Source of the DNA: an uncultured Oscillibacter sp.
Lineage (GTDB): Bacteria; Bacillota; Clostridia; Oscillospirales; Oscillospiraceae
Direction of reading: 5' to 3'
Assembly (NCBI GenBank): GCA_904393855.1
Contig: CAJFNE010000135.1
Location: forward strand, 1-5,025
DNA: 5,025 nucleotides
The position numbers and the translations under genes are program-made. Numbering within the stretch: position 1 is the first letter of the stretch; the number at the start of each line of letters is the position of its first letter. Shown here piece after piece: positions 1 to 4,384 of this stretch. The notes beneath the pieces are model-generated. The model was not told the origin of the DNA and made no database searches. It saw nothing but the letters and a program-made list of their open reading frames with translations.

Positions 1-35
1 ATCCCGGCATGAAGGCCTTCTTCAATCTGAAGTAA
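1..35 (+). CDS. 3' end of an unrecognised upstream gene (C-terminal tail only)
   Basis: Only the last codons are in the window: (Y)PGMKAFFNLK followed by TAA at 33-35. The reading frame is inferred because the same tail recurs twice downstream with mostly synonymous or conservative differences and a stop at the same place (AEYPGMKAFFNLK with TAA at 299-301, AEYPGMKAFFNRK with TGA at 686-688). A hairpin terminator follows 17 bases after the stop, as expected for a gene end. I do not recognise the protein family from so short a tail and assign no function. The gene body lies to the left of the window, so whether it is intact is unknown. Confidence 0.55.
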   Translation, partial: PGMKAFFNLK

Positions 36-52
36 ATTCCCGGATATTCGCC

Positions 53-86
53 GCAGGGCCACCCGGTGGGGTGGCCCTGCTTTCTT
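53..86 (+). terminator. Rho-independent terminator after gene tail copy 1
   Basis: A 12-bp stem (53-64 pairing with 69-80, GCAGGGCCACCC with its complement) closes a 4-base loop and is followed by TTTCTT. The stem is strong but the T tract is interrupted, so termination may be partial and some read-through into the hairpin array is plausible. Confidence 0.75.
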
Positions 87-257
87 GTCGCCCAACTCCT
101 CGGGGCCCCATCGCTGATGGGGCGGCGCTTTGCGCCGTACAAGCGTTTTCGCTGGAGGCGAAAACCTTGGCGCAGGGCGAATTCACTTCGCCCGAGCATT
201 TTAAATCACACGGGGCCCCATGGTGTGCGTTGGCACACCATGGGAGGCTGGGCGACA
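86..257 (+). repeat. Hairpin array flanked by inverted ends TGTCGCCCA / TGGGCGACA
   Basis: No convincing gene is present. Five successive inverted repeats can be read: CCCCATC/GATGGGG (106-122), CGGCGC/GCGCCG around TTT (123-137), GTTTTCGC/GCGAAAAC (145-165), GGGCGAA/TTCGCCC (175-193), and a perfect 12-bp stem CCCATGGTGTGC with loop GTTG (217-244). The whole stretch is bounded by the 9-bp inverted pair at 86-94 and 249-257. The outer inverted ends resemble those of a small non-autonomous element, but I see no target duplication that proves it. Confidence 0.7.
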
Positions 258-301
258 TTGCCGAGTATCCCGGCATGAAGGCCTTCTTCAATTTGAAGTA
301 A
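254..301 (+). pseudogene. Duplicated gene 3' end, copy 2 (DIAEYPGMKAFFNLK, stop TAA)
   Basis: This is a second copy of the tail that ends at 33-35. Its immediate 5' neighbour is the inverted end TGGGCGACA of the hairpin array, so no gene body precedes it. The frame stays open upstream into the array as far as the terminator of copy 1, with a possible GTG at 71, but that start lies inside a terminator stem and the encoded residues come from palindromes. I treat it as a gene-end fragment rather than a translated gene. Confidence 0.6.
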
Positions 302-379
302 ATTCCCGGATATTCGCCGCAGGGCCACCCGATGGGGTGGCCCTGCTTTCTTCGTCGCCCAGCTCCTCGGGACCCCATC
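267..379 (+). repeat. Direct repeat, copy 2: gene tail, terminator and start of palindromic segment
   Basis: Second copy of the 1-112 block, about 96% identical. The one change in the terminator falls in the loop (332) and leaves the stem intact. After 379 the sequence switches to a different set of palindromes from those after copy 1. Confidence 0.9.
319..352 (+). terminator. Rho-independent terminator after gene tail copy 2
   Basis: Same 12-bp stem as at 53-80 (here 319-330 with 335-346), loop GATG, followed by TTTCTT. The stem bases are unchanged between the two copies. Confidence 0.75.
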
Positions 380-381
380 TT

Positions 382-494
382 GGGGCCCCCAGACGAGCCC
401 AACGCAGTGGGTCGTCTGGGAGAGGAGGAGCAAGGGCGCGCAGCGCAGTTTTTGCCGCAGGCGGAAACGGAGCAGGGCGGACCTTGTGACGACG
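382..494 (+). repeat. 112-bp palindromic element, copy a
   Basis: The element starts with GGGGCCCCC and ends with TGTGACGACG. It contains a 9-bp stem CCCAGACGA/TCGTCTGGG (388-396, 412-420) with an inner CCCA/TGGG, then a second stem GTTTTTGCC/GGCGGAAAC (448-456, 460-468) containing two G-U pairs if read as + strand RNA. It shares layout and many bases with 533-644, notably GCCCAACG-AGTGGGTC, GGGAGAGG-GGAGCA and GCAGGCGGAA. No coding function is apparent. It looks like a REP- or MITE-like intergenic repeat family. Confidence 0.75.
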
Positions 495-500
495 ACGGGG

Positions 501-515
501 CGGCGCTTTGCGCCG
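501..515 (+). repeat. Small hairpin module CGGCGC-TTT-GCGCCG, second copy
   Basis: A perfect 6-bp stem with a TTT loop, identical to the one at 123-137. Both copies are preceded by GGGG and followed, after an unrelated insert, by AAATCAC and a GGGGCCCC block (204-219 and 523-540). The two hairpin arrays are therefore built from shared modules in the same order. Confidence 0.7.
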
Positions 516-532
516 TCAATGAAATCACGGAA

Positions 533-644
533 GGGGCCCCCGCGTGAGCCCAACGGAGTGGGTCGCGTGGGGAGAGGCGGAGCAGCGGAATGAGAGAGCT
601 TTCGCCGGCAGGCGGAAGCGAGGGATATGAAGCATGCGACGACG
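533..644 (+). repeat. 112-bp palindromic element, copy b
   Basis: Diverged second copy of 382-494, running from GGGGCCCCC to TGCGACGACG. The first stem has different arm bases (CCCC-CGCG against CGCG-T-GGGG, at 537-544 and 564-572) around the conserved GCCCAACGGAGTGGG core. The second stem is GCTTTCGCC/GGCGGAAGC (598-606, 611-619), nine pairs including one G-U. It abuts the third gene tail directly. Confidence 0.75.
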
Positions 645-688
645 TGGCCGAGTATCCCGGCATGAAAGCCTTCTTCAACCGGAAGTGA
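590..688 (+). pseudogene. Gene 3' end copy 3, in a small 32-aa reading frame (AEYPGMKAFFNRK, stop TGA)
   Basis: From GCC at 647 this matches copy 2 (260-307) at 42 of 48 bases. Two of the changes are synonymous and the stop changes from TAA to TGA, so the tail has been kept as protein-coding. Upstream the frame is open to an ATG at 590 with a Shine-Dalgarno-like GGAG seven bases before it (579-582), giving MRELSPAGGSEGYEACDDV before the shared tail. The first ~18 residues come from palindromic element b, so this could be a chance start rather than a real small protein. The best reading is the original 3' end of a gene displaced or truncated by repeat insertion. Confidence 0.45.
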
Positions 689-704
689 GTTCCCCAGTCT
701 TGCA

Positions 705-738
705 GCACAGCCGCCCACCGGGCGGCTGTGCTTTTTTT
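705..738 (+). terminator. Strong Rho-independent terminator after gene tail copy 3
   Basis: A perfect 12-bp stem GCACAGCCGCCC/GGGCGGCTGTGC with loop ACC is followed by seven T. It starts 16 bases after the TGA stop. It is unrelated in sequence to the terminators after copies 1 and 2. Confidence 0.9.
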
Positions 739-761
739 GGCACGCTGCCGCCGAGAAACGA

Positions 762-793
762 AAAACCGGCCGTCCTTGCGGACGGCCGGTTTT
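762..793 (-). terminator. Terminator of the surface-protein gene, probably bidirectional
   Basis: A 14-bp stem (AAAACCGGCCGTCC at 762-775 with 780-793) closes a 4-base loop. On the minus strand it is followed by a T-rich run (five T, then CG, TTTCTC) and lies 32 bases beyond the TGA stop of the 826-4176 gene. On the + strand it also ends in TTTT, so it can back up the 705-738 terminator. Confidence 0.88.
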
Positions 794-825
794 GTTCGGA
801 AGAACGCTTTGCCTCGAGGCGCGGA

Positions 826-3800
826 TCAGCCCTCGTAATTCAGCATCCGCCAGACAATAGCGGACACCTGGCCCCGGGTCAGGGTGTTGTTGGGGCGGAA
901 AGTGCTGGTGCCGTTGGAGAAGTAGCCCTCCACGATGCCGGCGGCGTTCAAAGCCTGGACATACAGGTCGGAGGTATCCGTAAAGGGCTTCACGGTGGAG
1001 AGGTTGCTGGTACTCAGCTTCATGGCGCCGGCGGCCAGCTGGGCCACCTGCAGGCGGGTGATCGGCGCGGCCAGGTTCACATTGCTGCGGGTAATCAGGC
1101 CGTCCGCCCGGGCCTTGGCCAGGTAGCCGCTGAACACGCTGCTGGAATCCGTGGGGGCCTGCTCGGGATACCCGGCGGCCAGCATCACCAGCTTCAGCGC
1201 CGCACCGTAGGAGATGGTGCTGTCGGGCCGGAACGTGCCGTTGGTGTAGCCGTCAATGACGCCGGCGTCGGAGAGCTCCGTGACGTACTTGTAGCACCAG
1301 GCGCTGGAGCCCACGTCAGAGAACGTCTTGCGGCTGTTCACCACACCCAGGGAGAAGGTGCCGGAGGCGATGGCCGTGCCGCTGCTGTTCAGAGCCACGT
1401 AGGGGATCTCCACGGAGCCGGTGAAAGTGGAGGTGGGCACGAAGCGCAGCTGGCTGATGGAGCTGGCGCCGCTGGCATAGGTGTACTGGGTGGAGGTGTT
1501 GGCCCGGGTGCTGGTGCCGCTGCCCACGTAGACGGTACCCTCATTGGAGGCGGGCAGGCTCAGCAGCTGGATGCTGTACAGAGAGGAGCCTGTGCTGGTG
1601 AGCACCGCGCTGTAGAACCCGCTGGCCGGGAAGCTGACGGCGGTGTTCCGGGTGGTGACGCCATAGACCTCCGCCACCGTGGAGCGGGTGACGCTGATCA
1701 GGATGCTCCCGTTGACCCGGGCGCCGTTGGTGCCGTACGCGGTGAAGGGAATGGAGGCGCAGTAGTTGGAGCCGCTGGGCACGTAGGTCAGCTCCGTCAG
1801 CGCGTACTGGGCGGTGGAGGTGGGATTGAAGTAGAACGCCTGGCCGCCGGCGTTGGAGGCCGTGATCTGCGCCCGGGTGCTGGTGCCGTACTTGCTGGCG
1901 TTGTAGTAGTTGTAGTACAGGCTGCCGGTGGCGGGCACGCCGGTCAGCGTCACATACTGCAGGGTGCCGCCGGTGGACCGCTTGTAGAACCGGGCCAGGT
2001 CGTTGGCGTTGATCTGGACGTTGGTGCCCGTGGTGGTGTCATAACGAACGCTGCCCACGTAGTTGGAGACCGCGCCGGTGCCGTCGGGCTGGATCACCAG
2101 GGTGCCCTCCGCATAGTCCCGGTTGTTGTCGGCGCTGTATGCGGTGAAGTTCAGCCGGATGGCGTCCCGGAAATTCTGCGTGGCCACGAAGGACAGGCTG
2201 TCCAGGGCGTAGTCGTTCCGGCCGGTGGCGTCGGAGGAGTTGTAGTAGAAGGTCGCGCTGCTCAGATCGGAGCGGGTAAAGGCCGTCTGTCCGCTGCGGC
2301 CGTAGTTGCTGTACAGGGTGCCGTAGGAGAAAACGCTGGAGTCGCTGGGCCGGTCAAAGACCACGTAGCCCAGGTCCGCGGAGCGGTAGGTCTCCCGCAG
2401 GAAGGAGCGGAAGTCCGTCCGGGAGAGGCTGACCTCCCTGCCGGGGGCCACCTTGTAGGTGATGTCGCCGCTGGCGCTGGAGCTGGAGGAGCGGATCTCC
2501 AGGGTACCCTCCACATAGCGGTTATTGCTGCTGCCGTAGGCGGTGAAGTTCAGCTTCACGGTATCGGTGAAGGAGCTGTTCGCCGCGAAAGTCAGATCGT
2601 TTAGGGCGTAATCGTTCCGGCCGGTGGCATAGCTGGCGTTGTAGTAGAACGCGGCGCTGCTCAGATTGGAGCGAGTGAACGCCACCTGTCCGCTGCGGCC
2701 GTAATTGCTGTACAGGGTGCCGTTGGAGAACGCGGTGGTGCTGGGCCGGTCGAAGACCACGTAGTAGACCGTCTCGTTCCGGTAGACCGTCTGGAATACG
2801 TCGTTGAAGTCGCTGCGGCTCAGGTCCACGGACCTGCCGGGGGCGACGGTGTAGGTGATGGTCTTGCCGTCGTTCTTGGCGTCGCCCACCACCAGCTCCA
2901 GGGTGCCGGTGACCCGGTAGTTGTTGCGGGCGCCGTAGGCGGTGAAGCTCAGGGTGATGGAGTCGTCATCCGCATTGCTGCCCGCCTGCAGGGACAGGTC
3001 GTCCAGGGCGTAATCGTTTCTGCCGGCGTCATCCTCGTCGAAGTAGAAATATCCGTTGTTCAGGTCGGAGTAGGTAAGGGCAGTGTTGCCGGCATAGACG
3101 GTGCCCTCAAAGTTCCGGTAGGTACTGGAGCTGACATTAAAGGTTACATAGTCCAGATCGGAGTTCCGATACTGGTTCTGCAGAACGTCCTCAAAATCCC
3201 GGGCGTCAAAGCGCGTCTCCTTCCCCGGGTCCACGCTATAGGAGATGGAGGCGTTGTTATTGGTGGTATAGACGGCGTAATAACTGATACCGGCACTGTT
3301 AATACGCATGTAGGAGGACGGGGTCACCAGATTCTGGTTGGTGTATACATACCAGTTGCTGCCGGAGGGATAACCATAGACCCAGCCGCGGAAAGTATAG
3401 GTAGTCCCGCTGATGGTCACTGTGGACGGGGTGCTGGGATAAGCGGGATAGTTGTTAGCCGTGACATTCTGCACAGACGTGGCAATACCGCCGTTGCTGC
3501 TCAGGGTATAGAAGTTGACGGCATAGGTCGTGGTCATTGCATAGCTACAGGTATCACATCTACCATCTTTATTTGCATCCGCATGGGCCGTCTGCCCAAC
3601 CGTGGCGGTACATCGTCTGCAAGTTCCCCAGTGGTAATATTGATTCGTGGACCATACATAATCGTGTCCCAGCGCCGGAATTGTTAACGTCTGCGTATGT
3701 TGAGAATTTCTTTGGCATACCTGGGCCTGACTTCCCGGTGTTGTACACGTGGCTGGAACAGCAGAACCGGAATTCACCCATTGGTGTCCCAGCTTTTGAA

Positions 3801-4176
3801 CGGTCTGCGTTTCTTCATTCTGGCAACGAGAGCAAACCCGTCTGTTTTGCCCATCTGATTCGCACGTTGCTGCAGAAACCACTTCCCATTCTCCATAATT
3901 ATGGCCTAGGGGATTGATTGTAATGTTCTGCGTCGTATTGCACTTATTACAAACATTGGTTCCTTCGCCTGCTTCTGTACAAGTGGCTTCCTTACTTACT
4001 GACTGTAGTACCCATGCATGCTGGCAGGTGCTGGGGTCGGGGGGAACCTCAGTTTCCTCTCCAGGATTACTTGAAGAAGTTCCAGTCTCCGCCGCCATCG
4101 CGACAGGGAATATGCTGATCATCATGATCAGCGCCAGCAGCGCTGCTGGCAGTTGCTTGCGCCAAAATCTCTTCAT
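826..4176 (-). CDS. SLH-anchored cell-surface protein with Cys-pair repeats and Ig/cadherin-like repeats
   Basis: An exported 1116-aa protein, probably held non-covalently on the cell wall through SLH motifs; its ligand is unknown. Residues 1-28 are a signal peptide (MKRFWRK, hydrophobic core, AMA cleavage site). Residues 50-210 hold four Cys-pair repeats with ATC...C..C spacing and a closing LGH/ALGH (for example VCNKCN, VCSRCQ, CRRC, CDTC); repeat three has lost its second Cys. Residues 217-303 resemble an InlB-B/Flg_new module (TFRGW...YYAVYT). Residues 311-945 are five Ig- or cadherin-like repeats of about 125 aa, the second and third very alike. Residues 950-1113 are three SLH motifs (FRPDSTIS, APITRLQ, FRPNNTLTRGQ). 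ATG at 4176 is chosen because GGAGG lies nine bases upstream and the signal peptide follows at once. No LPXTG motif is seen. The architecture is well supported; an adhesin or S-layer-associated role is inference. Confidence 0.92.
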   Translation of the reverse strand: MKRFWRKQLPAALLALIMMISIFPVAMAAETGTSSSNPGEETEVPPDPSTCQHAWVLQSVSKEATCTEAGEGTNVCNKCNTTQNITINPLGHNYGEWEVVSAATCESDGQNRRVCSRCQNEETQTVQKLGHQWVNSGSAVPATCTTPGSQAQVCQRNSQHTQTLTIPALGHDYVWSTNQYYHWGTCRRCTATVGQTAHADANKDGRCDTCSYAMTTTYAVNFYTLSSNGGIATSVQNVTANNYPAYPSTPSTVTISGTTYTFRGWVYGYPSGSNWYVYTNQNLVTPSSYMRINSAGISYYAVYTTNNNASISYSVDPGKETRFDARDFEDVLQNQYRNSDLDYVTFNVSSSTYRNFEGTVYAGNTALTYSDLNNGYFYFDEDDAGRNDYALDDLSLQAGSNADDDSITLSFTAYGARNNYRVTGTLELVVGDAKNDGKTITYTVAPGRSVDLSRSDFNDVFQTVYRNETVYYVVFDRPSTTAFSNGTLYSNYGRSGQVAFTRSNLSSAAFYYNASYATGRNDYALNDLTFAANSSFTDTVKLNFTAYGSSNNRYVEGTLEIRSSSSSASGDITYKVAPGREVSLSRTDFRSFLRETYRSADLGYVVFDRPSDSSVFSYGTLYSNYGRSGQTAFTRSDLSSATFYYNSSDATGRNDYALDSLSFVATQNFRDAIRLNFTAYSADNNRDYAEGTLVIQPDGTGAVSNYVGSVRYDTTTGTNVQINANDLARFYKRSTGGTLQYVTLTGVPATGSLYYNYYNASKYGTSTRAQITASNAGGQAFYFNPTSTAQYALTELTYVPSGSNYCASIPFTAYGTNGARVNGSILISVTRSTVAEVYGVTTRNTAVSFPASGFYSAVLTSTGSSLYSIQLLSLPASNEGTVYVGSGTSTRANTSTQYTYASGASSISQLRFVPTSTFTGSVEIPYVALNSSGTAIASGTFSLGVVNSRKTFSDVGSSAWCYKYVTELSDAGVIDGYTNGTFRPDSTISYGAALKLVMLAAGYPEQAPTDSSSVFSGYLAKARADGLITRSNVNLAAPITRLQVAQLAAGAMKLSTSNLSTVKPFTDTSDLYVQALNAAGIVEGYFSNGTSTFRPNNTLTRGQVSAIVWRMLNYEG
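2092..2862 (-). repeat. Two tandem near-identical Ig/cadherin-like coding repeats
   Basis: Residues 439-561 (2494-2862) and 572-695 (2092-2463) of the surface protein are the closest pair of its five repeats. They share GTLYSNYGRSGQ-AFTRS, LSSA-FYYN and ATGRNDYAL, and the DNA stays similar (for example TGTCCGCTGCGGCCGTA at 2288 and, with one change, at 2687, an offset of 399 bases or 133 codons). This points to a fairly recent internal duplication, while the flanking repeats (311-430, 707-829, 833-945) are much more diverged. Confidence 0.8.
4114..4150 (-). repeat. Two adjoining perfect palindromes inside the signal-peptide codons
   Basis: Positions 4114-4132 are a 9+1+9 palindrome (GCTGATCAT-C-ATGATCAGC) and 4133-4150 an 18-base palindrome (GCCAGCAGC-GCTGCTGGC), with no base between them. 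They encode the hydrophobic core of the signal peptide, about residues 9-21. In the mRNA they could form two stacked hairpins starting some 26 bases after the start codon. Confidence 0.7.
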
Positions 4177-4185
4177 AATTCAATA

Positions 4186-4190
4186 CCTCC
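4186..4190 (-). promoter_or_regulatory. Ribosome binding site of the surface-protein gene
   Basis: GGAGG on the minus strand lies nine bases before the ATG at 4176. It fixes this start as the translated one. Confidence 0.88.
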
Positions 4191-4222
4191 ATGAGACGAT
4201 CGATTTGTGGCTGCATGGTGAC

Positions 4223-4242
4223 ATAATATACCTTCCTATACC
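4223..4242 (-). promoter_or_regulatory. Candidate -10 region for the surface-protein gene
   Basis: Reading the minus strand, TATATT (4225-4230) or the overlapping TATTAT (4223-4228) could be a -10 box, and TGGTATAGG at 4235-4243 resembles an extended -10. No good -35 hexamer lies at the right distance from any of them (best matches about three of six bases). GGTATA also occurs twice with 10-base spacing (4227-4232, 4237-4242). If this is the promoter, it is weak or depends on an activator. Confidence 0.3.
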
Positions 4243-4261
4243 ATATCGGAAAGTCCTTTTG

Positions 4262-4283
4262 TAATCATGAACAAATTATGAAC
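4262..4283. promoter_or_regulatory. Tandem 11-bp direct repeat, possible response-regulator site
   Basis: TAATCATGAAC (4262-4272) and AAATTATGAAC (4273-4283) adjoin and match at nine of 11 positions. On the minus strand this reads GTTCAT-N5-GTTCAT. Head-to-tail half-sites one helical turn apart are the known binding pattern of OmpR/PhoB-family regulators. The site lies 33 bases from the prfB -35 box and about 20-32 bases upstream of the candidate -10 elements of the surface-protein gene, so the latter is the likelier target. The regulator identity is not determined. Confidence 0.4.
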
Positions 4284-4316
4284 ATATTGCCGCTGCTGGG
4301 AAAAAACAGGTTTCTC

Positions 4317-4345
4317 TTTACAAAGACAGATTCCTCCTATATAAT
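4317..4345 (+). promoter_or_regulatory. Sigma-A type promoter of prfB
   Basis: TTTACA (4317-4322), a 17-bp spacer and a perfect TATAAT (4340-4345) match the housekeeping consensus at 11 of 12 bases. The predicted transcript starts near 4352, giving a leader of about 33 bases before the prfB ATG, with no room for a riboswitch or attenuator. Confidence 0.85.
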
Positions 4346-4371
4346 ATTACAGCTAATGAAATACAAAGGAT

Positions 4372-4376
4372 GGAGA
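4372..4376 (+). promoter_or_regulatory. Ribosome binding site of prfB
   Basis: GGAGA ends eight bases before the ATG at 4385, within the purine-rich run AAAGGATGGAGAG (4365-4377). It supports the chosen start. Confidence 0.8.
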
Positions 4377-4384
4377 GACACGTC

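Larger units (their letters stand above)
1..112 (+). repeat. Direct repeat, copy 1: gene tail, terminator and start of palindromic segment
   Basis: This block matches 267-379 with four substitutions (positions 27, 66, 95 and 105) and one inserted C at 353. It covers the final codons, stop, terminator and about 25 bases beyond, then similarity ends abruptly. Its left limit is unknown because the window starts inside it. Confidence 0.9.

Noticed and set aside
71..301. 76-aa frame running from the first terminator into gene tail copy 2
   Set aside because: The only start (GTG) sits in the terminator stem, there is no ribosome binding site, and the middle is made of palindromes. Only the tail codons look protein-coding.
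382..644. Integron attC sites or a cassette array
   Set aside because: GCCCAAC fits the RYYYAAC half-site, but the complementary GTTRRRY is missing on the paired arm, the attC arm layout is absent, and there are no cassette genes or integrase in view.
1..700. CRISPR array
   Set aside because: There are only three repeat units, at unequal spacing (266 and 387 bases), with coding content and palindromic rather than unique spacers.
86..700. Insertion sequence with its own transposase
   Set aside because: Inverted ends are visible at 86-94 and 249-257, but no transposase or integrase fragment is readable in any frame of the region.
22..708. 228-codon minus-strand open frame across the repeat region
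   Set aside because: It is the reverse of the repeated tails and hairpins, shows the repeat twice (KKAFMPGYSA) for that reason, and has no ribosome binding site or protein-like domain.
634..2604. 656-codon + strand open frame opposite the surface-protein gene
   Set aside because: It lies antisense to the SLH gene, is low-complexity (Gly, Ala, Val-rich), has no recognisable domain, and starts inside the third gene tail. It arises from the high-GC codon pattern of the opposite strand.
3537..3917. 126-codon + strand frame opposite the Cys-repeat region
   Set aside because: The minus strand here encodes well-formed Cys-pair repeats, so the + frame is a shadow.
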